A stretch of DNA of 23,802 nt from JAVEDQ01 sp035468175 (GCA_035468175.1 DATITC010000050.1:1-23802); one strand, 5' to 3'; shown: positions 6,556-15,824, counted from the first letter of the stretch. Program-made: numbers and translations. The notes: generated by a model not told the origin, from the letters alone.

Positions 6556-8967
6556 TCAGCCGGCGACGCAAATGACCAGGACGGCGATGTCGTCCTCCCG
6601 GTGGCCGGGCACCATCCCGGCCAGGACGTGCTCGCGCAGCGCGTCGGCCTCCCGCGGCCCTTCGGCCACGAGGGCCTTGAGCTGCTCGATGCCTTCGGTC
6701 ACCCCGCGGGTGCGCCGTTCCACCAGGCCGTCGGTGTAGAGCAGCAGCGTCGATCCGTCCGGGATCAGGCGGGTCGCGGCTTCGTGCGCGATGCCGAGGC
6801 CGACCCCGATCAGCACGGACACCCCTTCGTCGAGCAGCTCCACCGAGCCGTCCGGCAGGCGGAGCAGCGGCGGCAGATGGCCGGCGTTGGCGTAGCGGAG
6901 GAGCCGGGCCCCGTCGGCGTCCCGTTCCAGCCGGCCGAAGAAGACGGTGGCGAGGTGCCGCATCTGGAAGCCGGAGACCAGGGCGTCGACCTTGTCGAGC
7001 ACCTGCTCCGGGCCGGATTCCTCCCACGCGTAGCTGCGCAGGATGCTGCGCAGCTGCCCCATCGCCGCTGCCGCGGACAGGTCGTGCCCGGTGACGTCGC
7101 CCATCGCGATGCCGATGGCGCCGTCCGGCATGGAGAAGGCGTCGTACCAGTCGCCCCCGACCTCGGCCGATTCGCTGGCTGAGACGTAGGAGGCGGTGAG
7201 CGTCAGCCCGTCGAGCTCCGGGAGATCGGGGAGCATGGCGCGTTGCAGGGCGTCCGCGATCTCGTGCTCGCGGTGGAACAGCTGGACGTCCCGGACCGCC
7301 GCCTCGGCCAGCCGGCGTTCCTCCAGCCGGCGGAGCTGCGCGCTCACCGCCTCGGCGACATCGGCCACGGCGTCGACGTCCACGCTCTGCCACGGCGCGG
7401 ATTGGTCGCGCACCTGCTCCCGCCACAGGGCGAACGACGCTCGCGGGGACAGGCTGCCCGACTGGTGCTTCACCGTCGGCTCGCCGGCCCAGTTCACCGT
7501 CTGCTCGACCTCGCGGCGGACCCAGAGGAGGTAGTTGTCGTCGGCGCCAGCCGGGCGGGGACTCAGCAGCAGCCCTGCGACGGTGTTGATGCCGGCCTCG
7601 TCGAGCAGTCGGGCCGCCGCGGGGGCGTCGACCCGGAGGCTGCTGGTGGACCAGCCCTCGGGGCCGGCCGGACCGTCTTCGGCCCGCAGCACGTCGACCA
7701 GCCGGTCGGCGGTGCGGGCGTCGAGCACGTTCCGGATGACTACGGTGTGCCCCTGCAGTCGGCCGGCGGCGCCGTCGGCGCCGAGGATGTCGAGCAGCCC
7801 GACGGCCGTAACTGCGTCGTCGGAGCCGGCGACCAACCCGAGGGCGGGCACCGGATTCGTGATCTGGTCAATCAGCGCGGTGCGCAGCCGTTGCGTCCGG
7901 AGCTCGGCGGTGAGCCGAGCGGTGACGGTGCGCGACTCCACCTGCAGCGAGATGAACTGGGCGATGTTCTCGCAGGCGGTGCGCAGCGCGCTGGGCACCC
8001 GGTGGGCGGTGGAACCGTGGCAGAGGATGAGCCCCCACAGCTGGTCCTCGACCACCACCGACATCGACATCGACGAGGCGACGCCCATGTTGCGGAGGTA
8101 CTGCAGGTGGACCGGGGACACGCTGCGGAGCGCCGCATGGCTGAGGTCGACCGGCTCGTGCTCGCCCTGCGGCAGCAGCGGGGAGGGGACGTAGTCCGAG
8201 CTGACGATCAGGCGGAGCCACTGGCGTCGGTAGAGCTCGCGGGCCTGGCGGGGAATGTCGGAGCCGGGATAGTGCAGCCCGAGGTAGGACTCGGCGGTGT
8301 CCGCGAGCTGCTCCGCGAGGACCTCGCCGTCGCCGAGCGCGTTGAACCGGTAGAGCATGACGCGCTCGAAGCCGGTGAGCCGCGCGACCTCGACGACGCC
8401 CTGCTGCAGCAGCGACCCGTTGGGCGCGGACTGCAAGCGCAACAGCGCGCCGGGCACGTCCAGACGTGTCGGTTCGACCGGCAGGTTCTCCTCGATCTCG
8501 AGGATGATCTCGCCGGGAGCGTTGCTGTGCAGGGTCAGGTCGCAGGTCCGCACGGTGACGACGTCGTCGGCCAGACCCGTGAGGTCAAGGACCAGCGGTC
8601 CGATGCGAACCGTGGAGATCCGGCGGACCGCGGTCGTCACGAGCTCGGCGCCGTCCGGGCCGAGCGCTCGAGCGAGCGGACTCCCGATCAGCGCCGCAGC
8701 GTCGACACCGACGAACGATGTCGCGTTGGCACTCGCTCGGCGGATGGTGAGCGTGTCCTCGGCGAGAACGAGGAGAGCTCCGTGCGGCTGCACGCTTCCG
8801 GGGATGTGGATGGGCTCCCGGTCGCACTCGGTGACGTCGGTGCTGCCGCCGATCCCGCCCGGGCTGGGGAGCACGGAGGCGAAGCTGTCGCTCGGGCGGC
8901 GCTCGCCCTGCCGGCGGGACGTGCCGACACCAGCGACACTGTCGACCCGGCCCACTCCGGCGCTCAC
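6556..8967 (-). CDS. Bacteriophytochrome with SpoIIE/PP2C phosphatase output
   Basis: An 803-aa red/far-red photoreceptor. The PAS domain begins with the biliverdin-attachment motif ECDREPIHIPG (Cys48 for the chosen start). The GAF domain has YPGSDIPRQA (Asp237) and SPVHLQYLRNMG (His287), the chromophore-pocket Asp and His. The PHY domain has the tongue motif PRASF (about 508). A signalling helix then leads to a SpoIIE-type PP2C phosphatase (about 575-803) with all metal motifs: GGDWYD (about 604-609), MGDVTGHD, YTDGLVE and EDDIAV. It should switch Ser/Thr phosphatase activity with light, and such phosphatases usually act on anti-sigma-factor antagonists. No such partner lies in the window. 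The GTG at 8967 was chosen because it overlaps the heme oxygenase stop (GTGA), although this leaves about 25 residues more before the Cys than in classical members. Confidence 0.95.
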   Translation of the reverse strand: MSAGVGRVDSVAGVGTSRRQGERRPSDSFASVLPSPGGIGGSTDVTECDREPIHIPGSVQPHGALLVLAEDTLTIRRASANATSFVGVDAAALIGSPLARALGPDGAELVTTAVRRISTVRIGPLVLDLTGLADDVVTVRTCDLTLHSNAPGEIILEIEENLPVEPTRLDVPGALLRLQSAPNGSLLQQGVVEVARLTGFERVMLYRFNALGDGEVLAEQLADTAESYLGLHYPGSDIPRQARELYRRQWLRLIVSSDYVPSPLLPQGEHEPVDLSHAALRSVSPVHLQYLRNMGVASSMSMSVVVEDQLWGLILCHGSTAHRVPSALRTACENIAQFISLQVESRTVTARLTAELRTQRLRTALIDQITNPVPALGLVAGSDDAVTAVGLLDILGADGAAGRLQGHTVVIRNVLDARTADRLVDVLRAEDGPAGPEGWSTSSLRVDAPAAARLLDEAGINTVAGLLLSPRPAGADDNYLLWVRREVEQTVNWAGEPTVKHQSGSLSPRASFALWREQVRDQSAPWQSVDVDAVADVAEAVSAQLRRLEERRLAEAAVRDVQLFHREHEIADALQRAMLPDLPELDGLTLTASYVSASESAEVGGDWYDAFSMPDGAIGIAMGDVTGHDLSAAAAMGQLRSILRSYAWEESGPEQVLDKVDALVSGFQMRHLATVFFGRLERDADGARLLRYANAGHLPPLLRLPDGSVELLDEGVSVLIGVGLGIAHEAATRLIPDGSTLLLYTDGLVERRTRGVTEGIEQLKALVAEGPREADALREHVLAGMVPGHREDDIAVLVICVAG

Positions 8968-9626
8968 GCGCTGGCCCACCCGCTGGCGGTGAGCAGCCGG
9001 TCGAGAGCGTCGAACGTGGCCGTTGCGCCGGCGACCAGCCGGTCGGCGGCCCGGTCCGGGTCGGCTGCCGCACCGACGCCGGCCACGAGCGCGGTCCGGG
9101 TCTGCTTCCACATCCGTCCGGTTTCCTCGCCGTAGCCGTGCAGGAAGGCGGTGGGGACGGCTCCGAGCTGGTCCCGGACCTCCCGCAGCAACACCCGCCC
9201 GCCGAGTGTGGATCCCTCGAGTACGTAGAAGGTGCCGAGCGCGGCCGGCAGGTCGTCGGCGGCCCCCGAACCCCCTGACTCCGACCCTGCTGACTCCGAC
9301 CCTGCTGACTCCGACCCCGCTGACGACTCCGGAGCGGGCGCGGTGCCGAGCGCGGTCAGGTCGGCTCGCAGCCGAGGGGATTTACGCCGGCCGGCCAGGT
9401 CGATACCCAGGGCCGGCAGGCCGGGCGTGCGCCGAAGCTGCGCCTCGCGGGGCTCGTGCAACGCGAGCAGCACCCGAAGCATCGCGGCGTAGGCGGTCCG
9501 ATCCGCGAGCGCGGCGGGGAACAGGCGCGTTTCCACCCGCCGGTGCAGCTCGGCGGTTTCCGCCCGGAGACGTAGAAGCACCGACAAATCGTGGTCCGGC
9601 GATCGCCGGACCGTGACCGAGTGCAC
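8964..9626 (-). CDS. Biliverdin-producing heme oxygenase
   Basis: A 220-aa heme oxygenase that opens heme to biliverdin, the chromophore of the phytochrome encoded immediately downstream. Visible motifs are the proximal heme-ligand region TAELHRRVE (His28) and the distal helix Y-V-L-E-G-S-T-L-G-G (about 132-141). Between them an Ser/Ala/Gly/Glu repeat of pentapeptide SAGSE (about residues 102-119) is inserted in a loop. The stop overlaps the phytochrome start by 4 nt, so the two are almost certainly co-translated; such bphO-bphP pairs are well known. The start is uncertain: GTG at 9626 was preferred over TTG at 9629, and neither has a strong ribosome binding site. The electron donor is not encoded nearby. 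Confidence 0.93.
   Translation of the reverse strand: MHSVTVRRSPDHDLSVLLRLRAETAELHRRVETRLFPAALADRTAYAAMLRVLLALHEPREAQLRRTPGLPALGIDLAGRRKSPRLRADLTALGTAPAPESSAGSESAGSESAGSESGGSGAADDLPAALGTFYVLEGSTLGGRVLLREVRDQLGAVPTAFLHGYGEETGRMWKQTRTALVAGVGAAADPDRAADRLVAGATATFDALDRLLTASGWASA
9271..9324. repeat. 15-bp tandem repeats inside the heme oxygenase gene
   Basis: Three full 15-bp units (9271-9285, 9286-9300, 9301-9315; the last two identical) and a 9-bp partial copy. On the coding strand each encodes the pentapeptide SAGSE or a close variant, so the array is frame-neutral and probably forms a flexible loop. Confidence 0.9.
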
Positions 9627-9693
9627 CAACCCAGGCTAACGGTGCCAAAGGATGCGGACGTCGGCGCGAGCTGCGGGGGGAGGCAGGTGCGCG

Positions 9694-9849
9694 TCAGCCG
9701 GTGCCGACGAGGGCGTTCCAGGCGTCGGCAATCCAGTGCACGGCCTGGTTCAACGCCTCACCGACGTTGCGCGCCGAGTCGCTGCCGCCGGTCGCGCCGG
9801 CGAGCAGGACGACGAAAAGCAGCACGACCAGGAAGGTCTTGAAGCTCAT
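9694..9849 (-). CDS. 51-aa membrane or secreted small protein
   Basis: Starts ATG AGC TTC AAG and ends TGA after G-T-G. The N-terminus SFKTFLVVLLFVVLLAGATG is a short positive start followed by a hydrophobic helix, reading as a membrane anchor or uncleaved signal. The remainder is an amphipathic stretch (EALNQAVHWIADAWNALVG) with two Trp. A very strong ribosome binding site (GAGGAGGAG) lies directly upstream and third positions are mostly G/C, supporting a real gene despite its size. It lies 67 bp upstream of heme oxygenase on the same strand and may be the first gene of the phytochrome operon. I recognise no named family, although similar short proteins are common in actinobacteria; function unknown. 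Confidence 0.72.
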   Translation of the reverse strand: MSFKTFLVVLLFVVLLAGATGGSDSARNVGEALNQAVHWIADAWNALVGTG

Positions 9850-9905
9850 CGCTCCTCCTCGGGACGCTCGGACGACTGGCGATCTTTCTGCCGTGGGAAC
9901 GCTAA

Positions 9906-9924
9906 CGCAGACGCGGGGTCTGCG
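9906..9924. promoter_or_regulatory. Inverted repeat in the divergent promoter region
   Basis: Perfect 7-bp arms CGCAGAC and GTCTGCG around a 5-nt centre, 57 bp upstream of the small-protein start and 112 bp upstream of the PH-domain gene. It could be an operator for either divergent unit or a leader hairpin. I see no good -10/-35 pair in the 187-bp region. Confidence 0.35.
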
Positions 9925-10036
9925 CCGGGGGTTGCACCGGCGTGTCGAGCTCGCGTTCGCCGCCCGTTTGCAGTAGCCCTGTGTTTCGGGAGAGGCAGCG
10001 GTTCGGCAACAACCGGTTCGACGGTCGGAGGCGGGG

Positions 10037-10813
10037 ATGGCCTTCGTCGACGAGTGGCGGGAGCGTTACCAGCAGCGCCTGACCGACCTGATGAGCCGCA
10101 AGCTCCCGCCCGAGGAGCTGTGGGCGCCCGAGGTCAACGAGCGGCGCCGGCTCCCGCATGACGCGCTCACCTTCCACGAGGAGACGTTCCACGTCAGCCG
10201 GCAGCACTGGATCGTCCTGGTGCAGCCGGTGGTGGGGCTGCTGACCGGCCTCGTGCTGCTCGCCCGGCCGCCGGGTGCTCTCGGGGCGATCGTTGCCGCC
10301 ATGTTCGGCTACGTGCTCTACAAACGGGTGCCGCTGCGCTCCGGCTGGCGGGAGCGGCTCCTCGTGGCGGTGCTCGGCGTCGTGCTGGTGCTGGTGGCGC
10401 CACGGCTCGGTGGTCTCGGCCTGCTGGTCTTTGCCGCCCTGGTCGCCTGGCCGGTCTTCGCCGTCCTCGACTGGCTGCACGAGATCCTGGTGGTCACCAA
10501 CAAGCGGGTCCTGTTGATGCACGGCATCCTGACCGTGCACCGGCCGTCGGTGAAGATCCGGTCGATCGGGTTCTCGAACTGCATCTCAGGCCCGATCGGC
10601 GACTTCTTCCACTACGGCACGATCGACCTCGACACTCCGAGCCAGCGCGACAAGGCGCTCTCGAACATCGAGTACGTGCCGCACGCCTATCAGGTGTGGC
10701 GGCTCATCCTGCAGATGCACTCTGAGCACTTCGCCGAGCTCGGCGACCACCCGCCCGAGCGGGACCGGCAGCCGCCGAGCTATGACCCGGGCGAGGAGCC
10801 CGAGCAGGAGTGA
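10037..10813 (+). CDS. Bacterial PH-domain membrane protein
   Basis: A 258-aa protein. The first ~50 residues are charged and cytoplasmic-looking. About residues 55-145 form several hydrophobic helices (IVLVQPVVGLLTGLVLLA, GAIVAAMFGYVLY, LLVAVLGVVLVLVA, LGLLVFAALVAWPVFAVLDW). The last third is a bacterial PH-like domain of the YdbS/YdbT kind, opening with ILVVTNKRVLLMHGILTVHR and continuing through K-I-R-S-I-G-F-S-N and F-F-H-Y-G-T-I-D-L-D-T, with an acidic, Pro-rich tail. Such domains bind membrane or protein partners; the exact role is unknown. The ATG follows GGAGGCGGGG. It diverges from the phytochrome unit, with 187 bp between, and converges with the GMC gene. Confidence 0.85.
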   Translation: MAFVDEWRERYQQRLTDLMSRKLPPEELWAPEVNERRRLPHDALTFHEETFHVSRQHWIVLVQPVVGLLTGLVLLARPPGALGAIVAAMFGYVLYKRVPLRSGWRERLLVAVLGVVLVLVAPRLGGLGLLVFAALVAWPVFAVLDWLHEILVVTNKRVLLMHGILTVHRPSVKIRSIGFSNCISGPIGDFFHYGTIDLDTPSQRDKALSNIEYVPHAYQVWRLILQMHSEHFAELGDHPPERDRQPPSYDPGEEPEQE

Positions 10814-10839
10814 GCCGCGCCCGACGGCGCCAACCATCG

Positions 10840-10900
10840 TGATCTGTGCGGATCTTGTGGCGCTGACCTGCGCCTTCGCGGTGAAGATCCGCACAGATCA
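10840..10900. terminator. 17-bp perfect inverted repeat between convergent genes (terminator or repeat element)
   Basis: Arms 10840-10856 and 10884-10900 (outer end TGATCTGTGCGG) match perfectly over 17 bp. After a 2-nt mismatch 4 more outer pairs form (CCAT/ATGG). The loop holds a second stem, GGCGC (10859-10863) with GCGCC (10870-10874). No T-run follows. Lying between convergent stops (10813 and 10939), it could end transcription both ways, but its length and lower GC make a dispersed palindromic element equally likely. Confidence 0.6.
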
Positions 10901-10904
10901 ACAT

Positions 10905-10932
10905 GGGCTGGGCTGGGCTGGGCTGGGCTGGG
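10905..10932. repeat. GGGCT pentanucleotide tandem repeat
   Basis: Five perfect 5-bp units plus a partial GGG, directly abutting the right arm of the palindrome and ending 6 bp before the stop codon of the GMC gene. Non-coding; likely prone to slippage. Confidence 0.9.
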
Positions 10933-10938
10933 TCGGGG

Positions 10939-13164
10939 CTAGCTGCGCACTTCGGTCGGTAGCCCGCCGCCCGGAGCCGTCGCGCCCTCGGCGCCGGTGC
11001 CGACGGTGCCCGCCGCGACGCCGGCGAGCGTGCCGCCCGCGGTACCGCCCAGGTCGACGCCCCCCACCTGGTCGGGCTGCGCCGGCATGGACACGGCCCC
11101 GGGGTCGGCTGCGGCTAAGAGGTGTGGCTCGCTCGGAGCGGTCCGGCCCCCGAGCACCGCGTCGAGGTAGCCCGCAGTCCGCCGGGCCAGCGACATGCAG
11201 GACACCATCGGGTTCTCGCCGGAACACGACGGGAACTCGCTGGTGTCGCCGATCCAGACGCCCGGGGTGTCGTGCAGCTCGCCGGTCGGCCGGGTGACGC
11301 TCGACGCCGGGTCGGTGCCGATGTGCGCCGAGCCCATCTGGTGCGCGCTGAATACGGCGATGCCGCCGAAGCCGAGTGGGGCGGCCTGCATCGTCGCGAT
11401 GAAAGCGTCGAGGTCCTCGCCCCGGCGCCACGGCTCCAGGTCGGGCGACGGCACGTGGATCTCCTCGGCGCCGGCCGCCTCGTGCAGGCGCACCATCGCC
11501 TCGAGGGTCTCGTAGATGTGCCGCCGGTCGAGCTCGTCGGAGATCGGGTACAGGTGTACGGCCTCGCCGGACTCGTCGATCACCACCGCGCCGCTGCCAC
11601 GGTCCTGGGTGATGCCGACGAAGAAGGAGGCGCGGCCGATCTTGGCGAGCAGCTCCTTGTGCTGCGCCGCGGACTGCCAGCGCATCGAGGCCGATAGCAG
11701 GGCGAGACCGTGCTGGATGCCTTCGATGATGTGGCCGTAGCCGATTCCGGAGGAATCTGTAGAGCCGGTGCCGGTTTCGTCGGCGTCCTTGTCGGCGAAC
11801 TCGTCGAGGATCGAGGCCTGCGGCGGCCCCCACCACATGTCCTGCTGCTCGGGGTAGATGCCGCCGACGACGGTCGACGGGTGCAGTCGCAGCCCGCTCC
11901 CCACCGACGGGCCGCCGATGCCGGAGCGCAGCAGGAGCGCCGGGGTCTCCAGCGATCCGCAGGCAGCGACGACGGCCTTCGCGTGCACGGTCACGGTCGC
12001 GGTGGCACCGGTCGCCGGGTCCGCGAAGGACGCCTCGACCCCGGCGGCGCGGCCGTTATCGACGAGGATCCGCCGCGCCTTCGTCCGGGGCAGGACGCGG
12101 GCACCGGCGTCGCAGGCATCCTGCAGCCACGTCTTCATCGACCCCTGCTTGGCGCCGGACTGGTCGCCGAAGCCGGTGTAGCCGGCGAGGACCGGGTCGT
12201 AGCGGTCCTTGTGGGTGTTCAACGCGGACGTGCGCACGTGCCAGCCGAAGCTCGCCGCACCTGCCTCCATCCGCTGGTGCGGTCCGTTCCGGTCGCTGCA
12301 GTCGGTGTTGGCCGAGATGCGGTCGAGCACCGCCTGGACGTGGCCGTCGAACTCGTCGGTGTCGAGCCCCTCCATGCCGAATTCACGCGCCCACCGGGCC
12401 CGGACGTCCGCTCGCGGCTTCACGCTGTTCGACCAGTTCACCGTGCTGCCGCCGCCGACGTTGGAGCCGGAGATCATCGACACGTTGAGGTCGGCGGTGG
12501 GGAAGTAGCCGCCACGCAGGTACAGGTTCTCGTAGGCCCAGAGCTCGTACTGGTTGAAGTCGGCCTCGTTGAAGTAGCCGCCCATCTCCAGGACCAGCAC
12601 ATCGTGGCCGGCCTTCGCGAGCTCGGCGGCCATCACCCCGCCGCCGGAACCGGAGCCGACGACGACCACGTCGGCGGTCAGCTCGGTGTCCCCATCCGGC
12701 GTGATGGTGCTCAGCGTCTTGGGCACGTCCGGGGGGGCCGACACCGGGCCCGGGTAGCCCCAGGTCTTCCAGAACGGGTTGACGCCGGTCTCGTCCGGGT
12801 TGCCGTAGGCGAGCAGCAGCACGAGCTGCCGTATCGCGTCGACGCCGGCGCGGGCCTCGGGAGCGATGCCGGCGACCGTCTTGGCGATCACCTCGCGGGT
12901 GACCAGCGGCTGGTTCTTCAACCCCAGCGACGCCATCGTGTCGATCAGCTGCATGAGCCCGGTGAGCTGCGCCTCCGGAACCATGGCGAGCAGGTACTGC
13001 TCGGCGGCGGCCGGAACGCCGAGGTCGCTGGCGGTGCGGGCGAAGAAGCCGTCCGGGTCGGCTCCGTCCGGTGCGGGCACCGCGGCGCAGAAGGTGTCGG
13101 CCAAAGCGGCCAGGGTGTCGCGTTGCAGGTCGCTGAATTGCAGCTGCTGGGTCTGCAGGGTCAT
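10939..13164 (-). CDS. GMC-family FAD oxidoreductase, long-chain-alcohol-oxidase-like
   Basis: A 741-aa flavoenzyme. Residues about 1-150 form an N-terminal domain like the gluconate 2-dehydrogenase subunit 3 region seen in fatty-alcohol oxidases (F-S-D-L-Q-R-D-T-L-A-A-L-A-D-T-F). The FAD dinucleotide motif VVVGSGSGGGVMAAELAKAG is at about 165-185, and a GGGSTVNWSNSVKPR flavin-binding segment follows. The GMC C-terminal domain carries AHQMGSAHIG (about 600-610) and FPSCSGENPMVSCMSLARR (about 641-659), with the usual catalytic His region. It probably oxidises a primary, perhaps long-chain, alcohol to the aldehyde; whether the acceptor is O2 is unknown. After the GMC fold there is an unusual about 70-residue Gly/Ala-rich tail. 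The ATG follows AAGGA. The aldehyde dehydrogenase gene ends 49 bp upstream, suggesting one operon. Confidence 0.9.
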   Translation of the reverse strand: MTLQTQQLQFSDLQRDTLAALADTFCAAVPAPDGADPDGFFARTASDLGVPAAAEQYLLAMVPEAQLTGLMQLIDTMASLGLKNQPLVTREVIAKTVAGIAPEARAGVDAIRQLVLLLAYGNPDETGVNPFWKTWGYPGPVSAPPDVPKTLSTITPDGDTELTADVVVVGSGSGGGVMAAELAKAGHDVLVLEMGGYFNEADFNQYELWAYENLYLRGGYFPTADLNVSMISGSNVGGGSTVNWSNSVKPRADVRARWAREFGMEGLDTDEFDGHVQAVLDRISANTDCSDRNGPHQRMEAGAASFGWHVRTSALNTHKDRYDPVLAGYTGFGDQSGAKQGSMKTWLQDACDAGARVLPRTKARRILVDNGRAAGVEASFADPATGATATVTVHAKAVVAACGSLETPALLLRSGIGGPSVGSGLRLHPSTVVGGIYPEQQDMWWGPPQASILDEFADKDADETGTGSTDSSGIGYGHIIEGIQHGLALLSASMRWQSAAQHKELLAKIGRASFFVGITQDRGSGAVVIDESGEAVHLYPISDELDRRHIYETLEAMVRLHEAAGAEEIHVPSPDLEPWRRGEDLDAFIATMQAAPLGFGGIAVFSAHQMGSAHIGTDPASSVTRPTGELHDTPGVWIGDTSEFPSCSGENPMVSCMSLARRTAGYLDAVLGGRTAPSEPHLLAAADPGAVSMPAQPDQVGGVDLGGTAGGTLAGVAAGTVGTGAEGATAPGGGLPTEVRS

Positions 13165-13213
13165 GGCATGTCCTTCGAACAGGGAGGGGTCGGCGCGGCT
13201 GGAAGGGTGGCGA

Positions 13214-14701
<1,488 letters not shown>

Positions 14702-14779
14702 GGCAACCCCGTTTCTGAGGGCGGGCGGACCGGCGGTAGCCGGGCCGTTCGAGTCACAGAGCAGCGTATGTGGGCCAAG

Positions 14780-15472
14780 TCACCTACGGCGCACGCGGGG
14801 GTCAACCGGGTCGCCCGGCTCTCGACCTCCGAGCCGGGCGAGTACCCAGTCGACGATGCGCGGCAGGTCCAGCGGCTTCGTGAGGCTGTGATCGGCGCCG
14901 GGCACCGGCAGCACGGCGACCGGAGCCTCGGTCGGCGCATGTGCGAGCTCGGCCTCGAGCTGTGCGGCACCGCCGAACCGGTCCCTCTCGCCCTGCACGA
15001 CGAGGGCCGGGACGCCGGTCCCGGTCAGCTCAGGAAGCCGGGTGGCCTCCGGGCGCCACGGAGGCCGGAGCGGGAAGGCGAGTGCCAGCACCCCGGCTGC
15101 CGCGGCCGTCCGCGCGGTGCGGCAGGCAACCCGGGCACCGCTGCTCCGGCCGCCGAGCACGAGCGGCTCGTCGGCTCGCCGGACGGCATCGACCACCGCG
15201 AGCAGAGCGACGTCGATCGAGGGTGCTCCGGCCGGGCCGCGACGGCCGGCCACCCGGTACGGCTGCTCGACGAGGCCCACGGCAACGTCGGCTTCGGTCA
15301 GCGCCGCGGCGACCGACTGCAGGTCAGGGGCGTCGATCCCGCCTCCGGCGCTGTGGCCGAGCAGGACGAGCCCGCGGGAGCGCTGTTCCGTAGCCGGACT
15401 CGAACCCGAACCGTCCGGCCGGGTCAGCGTGACCCGGGCCGGACCGTACGGGGTCTCGATCTCGCGGCGCAG
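14780..15472 (-). CDS. Alpha/beta hydrolase (KANL3/TEX30-like, dienelactone-hydrolase fold), apparent CTG start
   Basis: The conserved protein runs from about 15472 to the TGA at 14780 (about 230 aa). It has the oxyanion segment LVLLGHSAGGGIDAPDL, the nucleophile elbow LGGRSSGARVACRTA (Ser110, G-x-S-x-G), Asp164 in QGERDR and His195 in PGADHS, so the catalytic triad looks intact. The conserved N-terminus (REIETPYGPARVTL) has no ATG, GTG or TTG: the first ordinary start is GTG at 15280, which would delete the oxyanion strand. CTG at 15472, 9 nt after the glsB stop, is the best candidate; homologues would be expected to begin near this point. The gene is in frame with glsB, separated only by one TGA. 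Substrate unknown. Confidence 0.75.
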   Translation of the reverse strand: MRREIETPYGPARVTLTRPDGSGSSPATEQRSRGLVLLGHSAGGGIDAPDLQSVAAALTEADVAVGLVEQPYRVAGRRGPAGAPSIDVALLAVVDAVRRADEPLVLGGRSSGARVACRTARTAAAAGVLALAFPLRPPWRPEATRLPELTGTGVPALVVQGERDRFGGAAQLEAELAHAPTEAPVAVLPVPGADHSLTKPLDLPRIVDWVLARLGGREPGDPVDPRVRRR

Positions 15473-15481
15473 GAGAGCGGC

Positions 15482-15760
15482 TCAGTACCGCGCAGCGCTG
15501 CGGTTCGCGCGGTTCAGGTAGAGCGGGCTGATCAGCGCGATGAGGACGGCGGCGGCACCGATCTGCAGGGCGTGCCGGATCCAGTCGATGCCGCTGGTGT
15601 GCCGGACGTTGAGCTTGGTGGCGATGTAGTCGCCGATCAGACCGCCGATGATGCCGAGGACACAGGTCAGCCAGAGCGGGATGGGCTGGCGGCCGGACAG
15701 GACGAGCCGGGCGAGCCCGCCGATGATGAGGCCCGCGATAATGGCCCAGACGAAGTGCAT
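15482..15760 (-). CDS. GlsB/YeaQ/YmgE-family stress membrane protein
   Basis: A 92-aa integral membrane protein of the transglycosylase-associated (GlsB/YeaQ) family. It has the typical Gly-rich helices: FVWAIIAGLIIGGLARLVL (about 3-21), WLTCVLGIIGGLIGDYIA (about 30-47) and an Ala-rich third helix (about 65-80). Homologues are induced by general stress; their biochemical role is unclear. ATG at 15760 is preceded by AAGGAG at good spacing. The TGA at 15484-15482 is followed in the same frame by the alpha/beta hydrolase, so the two are probably co-transcribed. Confidence 0.9.
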   Translation of the reverse strand: MHFVWAIIAGLIIGGLARLVLSGRQPIPLWLTCVLGIIGGLIGDYIATKLNVRHTSGIDWIRHALQIGAAAVLIALISPLYLNRANRSAARY

Positions 15761-15824
15761 GGGGACTCCTTGACGACTGCCGCGAGCTCGGTCGCCGCGT
15801 GCGGCAGGAGTGCTACCCCACCGA

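Noticed and set aside
8968..9111. N-terminal extension of the phytochrome frame to 9111.
   Set aside because: Arg-rich out-of-frame reading of the heme oxygenase gene; the GTG at 8967 overlapping the heme oxygenase stop is a better start.
7243..9135. Very long open frame on the plus strand opposite the phytochrome.
   Set aside because: Antisense shadow typical of high-GC genes, with biased Gly/Arg/Val/Asp composition and no domains.
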